Shown: one piece after another, positions 53,347 through 63,047 of the stretch
Numbering within the stretch: the stretch's first letter is position 1
Layout: every line of letters begins with the position of its first letter
Assembly: GCA_965199905.1 (NCBI GenBank)
Contig: OZ241366.1
Span: forward strand, 4,154,001-4,218,000
Direction: 5' to 3'
DNA from: Ilyomonas sp965199905
Lineage (GTDB): Bacteria > Bacteroidota > Bacteroidia > Chitinophagales > Chitinophagaceae
DNA: 64,000 nucleotides
Program-made: the position numbers and the translations under genes
The notes under the pieces: model-generated
What the model was told of the DNA's origin: nothing
What the model saw: the letters and a program-made list of their open reading frames with translations, nothing else
Databases searched by the model: none

Positions 53347-55704
53347 TTAGATTATATTTTGGTCATCAGGTTGAAGTGATAATCCTTCATCATAATTGTA
53401 CTTTAAATCAATTATAAAGATATTAGTTTCACCTAATGTTTTTCCTTTAGAATGATTTCTTGCAACATGTATCGGAACTTTCAAAACAAAGTCCCTAATT
53501 AAATCGAATTTCTTATCCTTAACCATGCCTTCTAAATCGTTCTCCATATAAAACCGTAGTGGAATTGCTTCTATCGTGATATAGTCAGATTTTCTGCTAG
53601 ATATACTTTCTAACTGCTTTTCATCAGCAGAAAGCGTATAGATATAGTGCAATAAATTTTGCCAAAGCTTTTTCAAAAGTTTTCTGGCATCCTGGATTTC
53701 TTTAAAATATTGTTCTCCTAGATTTGACTTAGTATAAATTACTTCAACCAAATTTTTCAAATCAGCCTCATTCAAATTTCCTTTTTTCGTTACTACATGC
53801 TGCTTTAGCTGTTTGAAGGTTTCTTCCAAAATGGCTGGTACATTCTTATAAACATACTTACGGCTATTTTCTGATTCTTGGGTTATGACTACTTTGGCAT
53901 ATTCAACTCCTTCAAGTCTTTTGCCAATTTGCCCTTTTCGATTTACTCTGCCTAAGCGTTGAATAAGAGCATCTATTGGCGCATTCTCTGTATATAGCGA
54001 ATCAAAGTCTATATCCAAACTAACTTCTACAATTTGAGTACAGACAGCTATAAAACCTTTAGATAGATTTCCTATTTTTTCTAACTCATCTTCCTTTTTT
54101 CTTTTATCACGAAGAATAAATTGAGAGTGATAAAGCATAAGGTGATCGCAATCAATTTTCTCAACTAACATATCATAAATTTCTCTGGCTTTCTTGATCG
54201 TATTACAAACAATCAAAACTTTCAGGTTATTTTTATAATCTGCTAATACTTCTGATACAGTTGTTTCAATAGGTTCTTGTTTAATTTCAATTATATGTCG
54301 TTGTTTGGAATCAAAAGAAGGTTCATGAATTAGCTCACAATCAGGTAATATTTTCTCTATTTCTCTTTTAAGGACGGTGGGCAGTGAGGCGCTCATTATA
54401 GCAAAGCGACTATTAAAAGGTTTTATACAATTAATTACTTCTAGCAGTAAACCAAAGGTGTACGCATCATAAACGTGAATTTCATCTATTACTATACTTG
54501 CATTATAACTTGTCGCTCCGGTTAGCACCCAATAGCCCCAATTAAAAAAGCTGTAAATAAGCTGGTCAATTGTAGCAACTGTAACAGGTTTAAAAAAAGT
54601 CCTGTTATATAAATAGTGCTGGCGTAAAGCTTCATCTTCAGTGTCTTCTACTTCATTCTTTAATATGTATTGCGCTGTACCATGTGATAGCCCCACTACA
54701 TTGTCATCACCAAAAAAGGTAAGCATTCGCTTACGCATTTTATTTGTCGTTACCATTGTAGGCAACAAGAAAAGTATCTTAGATGGCTCTTGCCGATTAA
54801 CTGCCCACAAAGTAGCAGCTTCTGTTTTACCCTGACCTGTCGGAATTTGTACAAACAAATTTTCGGTTGTCTTTGCAGCTTTATCCTGAAAAGCGTTCCA
54901 TTGCTTAAAGCCGGGAACCTTACTTTGCATTTTTTGTGTAATAGATGTATACGATTCTGACTGAGTGTATTTATAACTGGTATTGTCTGAAGAAGCCAGC
55001 CAATCTGCATAGTGTAAACAAGATTTCAATAAAAGGAATACATCTCTTTCTTTGTTTGAAAGATCAAATTCTTCTATTTCTCTAAACGGCAGGAAAATAT
55101 CATCAATAAATTGCAAGCCGGGTTTTGCTTTTCGGAAAATAGCCTTGTCAAAAACAATTGGCTTCCAGTCGGGGATACTTAATTTAGTTGCCCAATGGTT
55201 TAATTGTTCATAAAAAGTTTGATAATAAGCTTCATCAGCAAATTCCATTTTCATTTTTTCATAGCCATCAAAAAGATACTTGTGAAGTTTAGCATGGTGG
55301 CTGACGACAGCAAACACTTCAGGGTAAAATGACTGCTCTCCAATTTTGAAAATCGGACTATGTTCTACATGATGAAAAATAAAGATTGTTGATGCTAAGG
55401 CATGTGATTCTTGCCCATGTGATTGTTTACGAATTTTAAATTGAAATGCTTTGTTTGACTTGCCAACATCATGAAAAGCGACTGTCAGGAAAATTCGCTG
55501 GATTAGTAAGCTCTCCAATATTTTATAATGAATAGCTATCTTTTTAATTAAACCAGCTTTCCATATAAACACTTGTTTCAACCAGGCTAAGCAATCTTCT
55601 GTATGTTTAAGTAAAGTAAGCGGCGGATTGCTTTTCGCTAAAATATCCATAGAGAAATCTAACCGGTTAGAAAATCTGGAATGAAACTCCTTCAGCTTCA
55701 TCAT
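53347..55704 (-). CDS. cas3: CRISPR-associated helicase/nuclease Cas3
   Basis: The effector nuclease-helicase that degrades DNA marked by Cascade. The N-terminal HD domain has H34, H78-D79 (AFHDVGKS), H101 and H136-H137 (SHHAKL). The SF2 helicase follows: Walker A PTGQGKTEAA (about 288-297), DEIH at 407-410, SASLPT, and motif VI LIQRLGRVNRKG. HYADWLASSD near 231-240 is also conserved in Cas3. All catalytic motifs are intact over 785 residues. Its 5' end overlaps the end of cas5 by 38 nt. Confidence 0.96.
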   Translation of the reverse strand: MMKLKEFHSRFSNRLDFSMDILAKSNPPLTLLKHTEDCLAWLKQVFIWKAGLIKKIAIHYKILESLLIQRIFLTVAFHDVGKSNKAFQFKIRKQSHGQESHALASTIFIFHHVEHSPIFKIGEQSFYPEVFAVVSHHAKLHKYLFDGYEKMKMEFADEAYYQTFYEQLNHWATKLSIPDWKPIVFDKAIFRKAKPGLQFIDDIFLPFREIEEFDLSNKERDVFLLLKSCLHYADWLASSDNTSYKYTQSESYTSITQKMQSKVPGFKQWNAFQDKAAKTTENLFVQIPTGQGKTEAATLWAVNRQEPSKILFLLPTMVTTNKMRKRMLTFFGDDNVVGLSHGTAQYILKNEVEDTEDEALRQHYLYNRTFFKPVTVATIDQLIYSFFNWGYWVLTGATSYNASIVIDEIHVYDAYTFGLLLEVINCIKPFNSRFAIMSASLPTVLKREIEKILPDCELIHEPSFDSKQRHIIEIKQEPIETTVSEVLADYKNNLKVLIVCNTIKKAREIYDMLVEKIDCDHLMLYHSQFILRDKRKKEDELEKIGNLSKGFIAVCTQIVEVSLDIDFDSLYTENAPIDALIQRLGRVNRKGQIGKRLEGVEYAKVVITQESENSRKYVYKNVPAILEETFKQLKQHVVTKKGNLNEADLKNLVEVIYTKSNLGEQYFKEIQDARKLLKKLWQNLLHYIYTLSADEKQLESISSRKSDYITIEAIPLRFYMENDLEGMVKDKKFDLIRDFVLKVPIHVARNHSKGKTLGETNIFIIDLKYNYDEGLSLQPDDQNII

Positions 55705-56422
55705 GAAAACCTCCAGAGCTTTTTATTTCAACAGGTAAGTTGCTGATAAAACTAAACAAACGGAAGTCCTTTGCTTCACGCACATCACTATCCTTTTTAT
55801 GCATAAAAGAGACAGGTAATGATACAACTTGTGGAGCCGCTGCAAGAAGATTAACACCACTGAAATTTTCTAACACAGGTTTGTATTCTTCATTGTTTAT
55901 GTCTGTTGGAATAACTGTGTTTGTGTAAACAAGGTTCTCCGTTTCATCCAAGTCTATTATTGTAACACTATTCAGTTTTATCAACTCATCTTCTCTTCCT
56001 AACGACAGTGCCCAAGCTGGTTCTAACAGTGCTTTACTTACATTCTTAAAATCATCTTCCTGGTTAAATGATAGGTAGATAGTAAATGTGGTATTATATA
56101 GTAGCTCTCTAACAATAACTGCAGTTTTATAGGGAGTTGGTTCGTCGCCTTTGTTGTAAGCAGCAATACGTTTTGATTCATATTTTCTGATTTGCCATAA
56201 ATCATTAGCCTTTCCATTGCTTTTACCAGCAACACCCATTTTAAAACGTTCTTTTACAAGCCATTCATCATTTACTTCCTTTGGACCAATTCCTAAAGCA
56301 CTACCTAGCATTCCGGCAATAGTTGTCTTTGTTGGCAAAGGCAGGGTTTTATGATAAGTATGAAAGTCAGGCTGCCGAAATGAGTTGAAACTTCCTTGGC
56401 ATTTTATTTTAAGAAATTGCAC
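55667..56422 (-). CDS. cas5b: CRISPR-associated protein Cas5 (type I-B)
   Basis: A RAMP-fold Cascade subunit of 251 residues that caps the crRNA 5' handle. The N-terminal CQGSFNSFRQPDFHTYHKTL and LPTKTTIAGMLGSALG are typical of Cas5; the late GGFHDEAEGVSFQIF is a C-terminal beta-hairpin. It follows cas7 by 2 nt and overlaps cas3 by 38 nt, consistent with tight translational coupling. Confidence 0.9.
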   Translation of the reverse strand: MQFLKIKCQGSFNSFRQPDFHTYHKTLPLPTKTTIAGMLGSALGIGPKEVNDEWLVKERFKMGVAGKSNGKANDLWQIRKYESKRIAAYNKGDEPTPYKTAVIVRELLYNTTFTIYLSFNQEDDFKNVSKALLEPAWALSLGREDELIKLNSVTIIDLDETENLVYTNTVIPTDINNEEYKPVLENFSGVNLLAAAPQVVSLPVSFMHKKDSDVREAKDFRLFSFISNLPVEIKSSGGFHDEAEGVSFQIF

Positions 56423-56424
56423 AT

Positions 56425-57351
56425 CTAAAAGTTGAGTGTTTGAATGTATTCATTAGCTGCATCAAAAGCTTGTTGTACTGGTATTACATTTGGCAAAGCA
56501 GCGAAGTCATTGTTCTTAAAAATACCCGACTGAAGACCTAAAATTTGCTTACTGATAATTTTAGAATTGCTTGTTAGCACTTCATTAATAGCTTCAGTGT
56601 GCAGCTCTTCATTTTCTTTTACTGTAAGCGTTTCTAAAAAAATGGGAGCTTTCGCTGTTTGGAATGTAATAGCTAAAAACTTAGGAGACATATCAGTAAG
56701 TAAACGTGATTGTTTGCCACCACCCCAGATATGAGCTAAAGCCTGCATCAGGTAACTTAACCGCTTTCTTCGTTCATCAACAGGAAGCGCAGTTGTTTTT
56801 CCTTTATTAGCTTTTTCAAGTTCAAAATCCTGGAAACTCCCTAAACGGTCTAACTCTACCAGAAAATTAACCCGGAAATAATTATAATAAATCTCGGTTT
56901 CAAAGATGTTTCCACCGCCGCCCATATCACCTGTTGTTTGCTCCTTACTTTTTGTACCTAAATCTCTGTCATTACGGAAAGGGAAAATACCAATAGCAGC
57001 CGAAGTACGAACGGGCGCTGTGCGTCTTCTGTTCTCGCCAGTTGACGCAATCATATAGCCTAGCAAATCATCATCTAAAAATTTATCAGGTGCGCCTAAT
57101 GTAAAGTTTACGCCAGCCGTTTTATCACTTTGTCGTACATCTGATAGTAAATCTTCTAAACCCAATTCTTTCCATGCTTTGCGAATCTGATACTTCAAAC
57201 TTTGACCAGATACATAAGGAAGTTGTGTTCCATCAGGACGGGTTATTTTTTTTACGGTGCTTACATTTCCTTCCGTCCAACTACCGTTGATACTACCGAG
57301 CGAAGTTTTAAATAAATAAGCGATGTTAATGCAGTTGATTCTTTGTTCCAT
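56425..57351 (-). CDS. cas7: CRISPR-associated protein Cas7/Cst2/DevR (type I-B)
   Basis: The backbone subunit of Cascade, 308 residues. Family features: the start INIAYLFKTSLGSINGS, GTQLPYVSGQSLKYQIRKAWKEL split over the first 60 residues, the RTAPVRTSAAIGI segment, and LSYLMQALAHIWGGGKQSR near the middle. Several copies coat the crRNA spacer. It lies 24 nt after cas8b1. Confidence 0.93.
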   Translation of the reverse strand: MEQRINCINIAYLFKTSLGSINGSWTEGNVSTVKKITRPDGTQLPYVSGQSLKYQIRKAWKELGLEDLLSDVRQSDKTAGVNFTLGAPDKFLDDDLLGYMIASTGENRRRTAPVRTSAAIGIFPFRNDRDLGTKSKEQTTGDMGGGGNIFETEIYYNYFRVNFLVELDRLGSFQDFELEKANKGKTTALPVDERRKRLSYLMQALAHIWGGGKQSRLLTDMSPKFLAITFQTAKAPIFLETLTVKENEELHTEAINEVLTSNSKIISKQILGLQSGIFKNNDFAALPNVIPVQQAFDAANEYIQTLNF

Positions 57352-57375
57352 AAAGTGTGCGATGATGTTTTTATA

Positions 57376-59031
57376 TTATTGTTGAGTTTTATTTTCAGGT
57401 CTGTATAAAAAGCTATTCATGGCGAAAATGCTTACTAAGGACTTATATTCTTCCCATTGAGAGTTGTCTGGCAAATCCTTAAAAAAATCTTCACTGTATA
57501 AAACTTCTGTGCGAAACTGGGTTTCTGCTAAGACGGAGATAAACTCACTCCGGTTCTTTGAGTTGCGGATCGAAAAAAGAATGCCTTTATCTTCTTTTTC
57601 CCTGCAATAACGCCCTATTCGATTGCCTAAGCTTTTGCAGGCTTCTACCATTTCTGCTTTCATGCTATTTTGTGATTTGGTGATGTATATTTCAATGATT
57701 TTGTCTAAATAAGGAATGCCGCCACTTTCCTCTCTCATCTTAACCTCTCCCAGAAAACGCTCAATTGTCTTATTGATGTTTTTAAAAGATAGTACATTAT
57801 TGCATAATTGATTGCGCCAAGTAGTATCGTATTCCGCTTTACCCGCCTTTACCAGCTTCTTGGTAAAGCGAGTAATAAAGTTGAGAAAGCTTTCGAAATA
57901 GCTTTTGTCTTCAAAGTGATTCGCAAAAGCATCAAACAAGGTAAATAGCGCTTCTAACGATGAGTATTCTTCAACTTCTCTAAAGATATTTCCATCATTA
58001 CTTAACGTAAAAACAGACTTAGTGAAGACTTCTTTTCGTAAGTCTCTATTAATTTGTTGCTGAACCTGTTTGTAAATGGAAATTAGAAAGTTAAATAAAG
58101 ACTCATAGTGGTACTTAGTACCTTTAATAGATATTTCAAAATTGCAGAAGTCAGCATTTTGAGTCTGTGCTAATGTCTGCTGGATATCCCCGGAAAATTT
58201 TGAAAGAGCTTGAAGGTTGCTATCATAAAGTACAAAATAGTGTTTCGTTCCATCTTGTATTGAGTACTTTAGATTATATGGAGCAAACAAAGCCACATAA
58301 GCATATAAAGATGAAATTTTAGGTTTATTTCCCAGAAACGAAGTAAAATTTAGTTCTCCAGATGCACTTGTAACGAATGGAGAATACATTCCATTAACAT
58401 CGATCATCTCTTGAAAGTCTAACCCGCTAAACCAACATTTTTTATTCCCTTTCTTAAATATTTTTTCTGATAAGGAGTCACCAAAAGTATATTTTGATGG
58501 GTTATTTAAAAACCCTTCCTCTCTTTCTTTAGCAGAAATCTTTTTATCAAAAATTTCTTGATTAGTCTTTTGAAATTGAAGAAACTTTTCATGAACTACG
58601 TCGGTCATATTCTTCTTTTTCGGTGTTTTATTCAGTACCTCTTTTTCTGCATTTGGGAAATGCAGAGTACCCTCATACTCTGGCTTGGCATTGAAGAAAG
58701 TTTTCATCAAATGAGGTTTATAGCTTGATTTTGGAAATACATAAAATTCTTCTTCCACCTCATTATAGTACCACCTGAAATTTTTATCAGAAATATTGGT
58801 ATATTTTATTGTCAATTGTTGTCTTGCTCTTTCAAGAATTGATATCACTTCAGGCAGCACATTAACTTCTGTGTCATCTTCAATTAAAGCTCCCACTTTC
58901 AAACTGCTTCGTGTCAAGGTGATTTTATAACTTATACCTTCTTGCTCAATCTCTTTCAATATTTTATATAGACCAATAATCCCGTTGTCTATCCAAAAAT
59001 TTCCAGTTTTTATAAGTTCTATTGAAGTCAT
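57376..59031 (-). CDS. cas8b1: Type I-B large subunit Cas8b1/Cst1-like
   Basis: The 551-residue protein sits where the Cascade large subunit belongs. It starts with the Cst1-like TGNFWIDNGIIGLYKIL. In other members a CxxC motif follows later; the corresponding place here may be KKCWFSGLD, in which the second cysteine is missing. Large subunits recognise the PAM and recruit Cas3. Sequence conservation in this family is low, so the call rests on position, size and the N-terminal motif. Confidence 0.85.
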   Translation of the reverse strand: MTSIELIKTGNFWIDNGIIGLYKILKEIEQEGISYKITLTRSSLKVGALIEDDTEVNVLPEVISILERARQQLTIKYTNISDKNFRWYYNEVEEEFYVFPKSSYKPHLMKTFFNAKPEYEGTLHFPNAEKEVLNKTPKKKNMTDVVHEKFLQFQKTNQEIFDKKISAKEREEGFLNNPSKYTFGDSLSEKIFKKGNKKCWFSGLDFQEMIDVNGMYSPFVTSASGELNFTSFLGNKPKISSLYAYVALFAPYNLKYSIQDGTKHYFVLYDSNLQALSKFSGDIQQTLAQTQNADFCNFEISIKGTKYHYESLFNFLISIYKQVQQQINRDLRKEVFTKSVFTLSNDGNIFREVEEYSSLEALFTLFDAFANHFEDKSYFESFLNFITRFTKKLVKAGKAEYDTTWRNQLCNNVLSFKNINKTIERFLGEVKMREESGGIPYLDKIIEIYITKSQNSMKAEMVEACKSLGNRIGRYCREKEDKGILFSIRNSKNRSEFISVLAETQFRTEVLYSEDFFKDLPDNSQWEEYKSLVSIFAMNSFLYRPENKTQQ

Positions 59032-59121
59032 ACGCTTATTTATTTTAAAGATTAGCAGTTAAATTACTTTATGTAAAAGAGTTACATTTATTTCCAAACG
59101 CGTTGCCTTAATTTCTTAAAC

Positions 59122-59982
59122 TCACTTCATGTGGGGCTGCTTTAGCACGGATTTAAGGGAATGCGTTTTTTGCTTACGGTGTTTAATAATCCCCACACAC
59201 CCAAACCCCATCGCATTATACAATCCCAGTCCTGCTCCCAACGCCAGTTCCAACATCGCCTTAGGTGCTTTCACTAACAAGTCAAACTTCATATAGCCCC
59301 GCACCTTCGTCTCTGCATCAGTACCCGCTTTAATCGTAATCAGCCGTTGCTGCGGCGGGCACTTCCACAATTTCACTTCAACAGAAATCGCTTCCCGCAA
59401 TGCTTCCATGTCCCCTTCACTCGCATCATGCACCGCGCCCCATTTCTCTAACCAGTTATATATAATGCAATCCGTAAAATCAACATCCGTTGGCGAGCGG
59501 TAATTATAATAGCCGCGCTCATTTTTTCGTCCCACAACAATTGGCGAAATCGGCTGCAACACCGCGCTTACCACATCATCATTTAATTGCTCCATCACTC
59601 CATCACTCAGTGATTCCACTCCGGCAACGGTAAAAACAGCCTTACTGCTTCTGTCAGCTATTTCCAACTGCTGGTTGGCAAACAATCCTTTGATAAAGTT
59701 CTCGGCTGCCTGTGGTATATAAAAGCAAACAATCAGTTCCGCAGCGTTGGTGGTAAGCATCATCCGGTCGCCGTTCTTTACAAAAGGAGTTCGTATATCA
59801 GAGAAGGTAAACAACTTAAATGTTTTACCTCCGTTTGTGTAACCGGAATCATGCAAAAAAGCGGCAAACTCATTGTCTGCCCGTTCCATGATTTTATAAA
59901 TCGCAGCCGAAAGCGGGTATTGATAATTAAATGGCAACAGTAATCTGTTATGCGGGGTATACAAAAGGAGCTTGAATCTCAT
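59122..59982 (-). CDS. cas6: CRISPR-associated endoribonuclease Cas6
   Basis: The pre-crRNA processing enzyme, 286 residues, expected to cut 8 nt before the repeat end and leave the ATTGAAAC handle. The N-terminal LPFNYQYPLSAAIYKIM is typical, H44 in FLHDSGYT is the likely catalytic histidine, and the C-terminal glycine-rich loop is ALGAGLGLYNAMGFGCVG. It is the first gene of the operon, 90 nt before cas8b1. Confidence 0.94.
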   Translation of the reverse strand: MRFKLLLYTPHNRLLLPFNYQYPLSAAIYKIMERADNEFAAFLHDSGYTNGGKTFKLFTFSDIRTPFVKNGDRMMLTTNAAELIVCFYIPQAAENFIKGLFANQQLEIADRSSKAVFTVAGVESLSDGVMEQLNDDVVSAVLQPISPIVVGRKNERGYYNYRSPTDVDFTDCIIYNWLEKWGAVHDASEGDMEALREAISVEVKLWKCPPQQRLITIKAGTDAETKVRGYMKFDLLVKAPKAMLELALGAGLGLYNAMGFGCVGIIKHRKQKTHSLKSVLKQPHMK

Positions 59983-60010
59983 TAGGTAGTTGGTTAAGGA
60001 AATTCAGGCG

Positions 60011-60039
60011 CTAATATAGTTAGTAATTACAAATACAAA
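60011..60039 (-). promoter_or_regulatory. Candidate promoter of the cas operon
   Basis: On the minus strand TTTG (60036-60039) and TATATTAG (60011-60018) are 17 nt apart, 28 nt before the cas6 ATG. The -7 element matches TAnnTTTG at five of six fixed positions. Confidence 0.35.
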
Positions 60040-60076
60040 ACTTTTTTCCGGTGAAAATCATACACAAAATAAAAAT

Positions 60077-60099
60077 GCCCTATTGCAAAGCAACAAGGC
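60077..60099 (-). terminator. Terminator upstream of the cas operon
   Basis: On the minus strand GCCTTGTTGC, a 3-nt loop and GCAATAGGGC (two wobble pairs) are followed by ATTTTTATTTT. It ends transcription from the regulator remnant before cas6. Confidence 0.65.
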
Positions 60100-60148
60100 A
60101 AAGTCTTTAATTTGTTAATAACGCATTTTACTTCTTTTCAAGCATTCT

Positions 60149-60424
60149 TTACAAGATTTCTACCTTTTCTTTCTCACTTTGTAATAGCCTTTCTAACAGC
60201 TCAACCTTTTCGTCATACAACGTTGCAATTTTCTCAACCGGGTTAAACTGAAGTGCAGATGCGTTATCGTAAAAGTATTGGAAAGTACAAGAGATGTTAT
60301 TAATTGCTTTCTCTTCATTAAAATCTATCGCATCCACCGGCACTTTCAAAGCGCTCGCTATCTCTGCCATAAGTTTATCATCGATGGTTTCCTTGTCTTC
60401 CAACTGCGGGTATCTGACCAACAT
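60149..60424 (-). pseudogene. C-terminal remnant of an XRE-like regulator
   Basis: The 91 codons read LEDKETIDDKLMAEIASALK, VPVDAIDFNEEKAINNI and end ALQFNPVEKIATLYDEKVEL, then LERLLQSEKEKVEIL. This matches the C-terminal half of small Bacteroidota helix-turn-helix proteins. The expected N-terminal HTH is not found in any frame of 60425-60590, so the gene is probably truncated or scrambled. It lies upstream of cas6 in the same direction but is insulated by a terminator. Confidence 0.45.
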
Positions 60425-60866
60425 TTTGATAAGTTCGTTTTACGGAAAGCGGAGCCAACGCAAGTGCTTTATGAAATTTGTGCTGATTTTGAATCTGTGT
60501 TTCAGTTAGCAAAACATGTTCTGCTAGCTCGCCGTTTTCAACTGCAACAATTGATTATTCTGGTATAAAAGAATCTGGTTGTCTTAATCTTTCAACCATC
60601 TGCTGTTCTTTATAGTTACTATAGGTAATATCTTAATAAGCGTCGATAATAAGTTCTGATACGGCCGAATGATCGGCGATGTTTTCTTGTCGGAGCGTAG
60701 CTGTCATTTCTGCAATTGATAAGATAAAAAACCGGCTGTAAAACAGCTTGCGGCCTTCACTTATTAAACATCCGTTTATTAATCAAAATCCATGCGCATG
60801 TAAGCAACATTTTAGATGTGCATAAGCAGAAATCATTAGCTGAAAACGAATAATTATTTAGCCGCA
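60425..60866. other. Intergenic region, nothing recognised
   Basis: About 440 nt between the regulator remnant and dsbD. No gene, tRNA or clear hairpin. It forms the right-hand border of the CRISPR-Cas locus. Confidence 0.4.
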
Positions 60867-62861
60867 TCATTTTAATGATTTGAAGGACTTTGTTCCGCAT
60901 TCCAGAAAATCTTTAAACTCTTCTTTAGACATATAACCCGATACAGGAGAATTAATGACCTTACCATCCGGAGTAACCAATACATAGTGCGGTTGCGAGT
61001 TATTATTGAAGTTTACCTGCTGGAATAAAGACCATTTATCACCTGCCGTTTTTATCTTCTTTTTTTGCCCGTTTCCCATATCAATGGCTTGTTGCTGGTT
61101 CTTAGGCAATTCTTCACGGTCATCTACATACAACGATGCCAATACCACATCATTTTGAATAATGGGCAGCACATCGGGCTGACTCCAGACGAATTCTTCC
61201 ATTTTACGGCAGTTCTCACAACCGTAACCTGTAAAATCTATCAAAACCGGTTTGTTCTCCTTTTTTGCCATTTTAATGGCCTCGAAATAGTCGTGTTCCG
61301 GATGTATTCCAAAAATACCATCCTCAGGATCAGCATAAAGACTCACGTTCAAAGGAGGAAGGATGCCGCTTAAAGCAGACAGGCGTGGTTTTTCAGATGG
61401 CAGAAGTCCGGGAACGAGGTACACAATGAATAAAATGCCTAAAATGCCAACGCTTTTTCTAAACCAGGATATTTTCTGGTTTTTACTGTCGTGCGGAAAC
61501 CTGATGTTACCAAACAGATACAGCACTAAACCTAACGTAACCAATATCCACAGTCCGATAAATATTTCGCGTTTTAAGAGAAAAGTTTTTGAAACAAGGT
61601 CGGCTTTCGAAAGGAATTTCAAGGCAAGAGCTATTTCAACAAAGCCGAGGAATGCTTTTAATGTATTCATCCAGCTACCCGATTTTGGAAGCGAGAGCAA
61701 GACTTGCGGGAACAATGCCAGGAAGCCAAAAACCAGTGCCCATGCCAACCCAAATCCGCCAAGGGCAAAGGTTAAAAGCAACGGTACATTTTTAGAGCTT
61801 GATGCAACCCCGCCTAATAAACTGCCCAAAATAGGCCCTGTGCAGGAAAAAGAAACAATCACCAGTGTGAGCGCCATGAAAAATATGCCCACTATGCCGC
61901 CTGCATCTTCCGCTTGTGATGACTTATTTATTAACCAGTTTGGTAGTGTAATATCATAATATCCAAAAAAGCTAAGTGCAAAAAAGAGGAAAATAGCAAA
62001 GAAAAACAGGTTCAGCCAAATGTTGGTTGATATCTGGTTAAAGATATTTCCGCTTATGCCATCGAGAATGTGAAACGGCAGACTTAACGTAAGAAATATC
62101 AACAAAATAAAAAATCCATACAATAGTGCATTTCGCTTGCCTTTGTTGGCAGCGCCTTTGGTAAAGAAGGATACAGTTAAGGGGATCATCGGGAAAACGC
62201 AAGGTGTTAGCAGGGCAATAAAGCCTCCCAGGAAACCAAGTATAAATACCAGCCCATTTCCCGAATCCTGAGCAACCTGTTTAGCGCCGCAATTTACCAG
62301 GGGCTTTGCAAAATCCAGCGAAGGTACTTTTATGCCCTCATCTATATGTCCTCTTGCAGACTCATCTGCGTTTTTCTCCGTTAGCAATCCTGCACTATTG
62401 AGATTATCTGTGCCATTGAGAGGCTTTTCAAATTCCAAAGTGTTCGGTGCCAGGCAGATGCGGTCGTTACATACCTGGAAAATGATTTCAGCGGTGATGC
62501 CGGTTTTAACCCCCGCATCTTTTAATGTAAATGCCTGTACAAACTTTGCCGAATCTGAATAGTAGACGATCTGCACACCAAATGCCTTACTGAATTCTTC
62601 CGTTTTCTTTCCTATTTCCTGAACATCGCCAACCGGCTCAACGTTCGCTGTCGTTATCTTCATTTTGGTAGGAATGCCACTATCATGAGGAATATCTTTG
62701 GAATACAGGTGCCAGCCTTTTTCAATCTTTGCTGTCAACACGGCTTCGTACCGGCTGTTATCGATTTTAGTAATCTGATAATCCCATTTCACAACATTTT
62801 TAACCTGCGCCTGCAGGCTTGTTATTGAGAGCAAAAAAAGAAAGCAAAACCATTTATTCAT
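60867..62861 (-). CDS. dsbD: Thiol:disulfide interchange protein DsbD
   Basis: It moves electrons from cytoplasmic thioredoxin to periplasmic thiols. After a signal peptide (about 1-18) the N-terminal domain has the cysteine pair C-x5-C in VCNDRICLAP. The membrane domain (about 200-480, eight helices) has LTPCVFPMIPLTVSFF and SFSCTGPILGSLLGG with its paired cysteines. The C-terminal thioredoxin domain has DFTGYGCENCRKMEEFVW with the CxxC active site. All three modules are intact over 664 residues. Confidence 0.95.
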   Translation of the reverse strand: MNKWFCFLFLLSITSLQAQVKNVVKWDYQITKIDNSRYEAVLTAKIEKGWHLYSKDIPHDSGIPTKMKITTANVEPVGDVQEIGKKTEEFSKAFGVQIVYYSDSAKFVQAFTLKDAGVKTGITAEIIFQVCNDRICLAPNTLEFEKPLNGTDNLNSAGLLTEKNADESARGHIDEGIKVPSLDFAKPLVNCGAKQVAQDSGNGLVFILGFLGGFIALLTPCVFPMIPLTVSFFTKGAANKGKRNALLYGFFILLIFLTLSLPFHILDGISGNIFNQISTNIWLNLFFFAIFLFFALSFFGYYDITLPNWLINKSSQAEDAGGIVGIFFMALTLVIVSFSCTGPILGSLLGGVASSSKNVPLLLTFALGGFGLAWALVFGFLALFPQVLLSLPKSGSWMNTLKAFLGFVEIALALKFLSKADLVSKTFLLKREIFIGLWILVTLGLVLYLFGNIRFPHDSKNQKISWFRKSVGILGILFIVYLVPGLLPSEKPRLSALSGILPPLNVSLYADPEDGIFGIHPEHDYFEAIKMAKKENKPVLIDFTGYGCENCRKMEEFVWSQPDVLPIIQNDVVLASLYVDDREELPKNQQQAIDMGNGQKKKIKTAGDKWSLFQQVNFNNNSQPHYVLVTPDGKVINSPVSGYMSKEEFKDFLECGTKSFKSLK

Positions 62862-63047
62862 GATAGTAAGTATTCATTTAAAAAAATATTAATGAGAAGG
62901 ATAAATTAGGGGCGTTTTGATTGCTGAATAAAGAATAGAAAGTATCCCGCAGAATTGCGGGGCGACACAACGGCTGCTTTATAAAAGTATTTCTGTCCGG
63001 CTCAAAAATTACCTTTCACTTTTTTCATCGTTGCCCTGCCAAATGTT

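Noticed and set aside
60278..60568. Plus-strand frames opposite the XRE-like remnant
   Set aside because: Shadow of the minus-strand remnant, which has recognisable family sequence.
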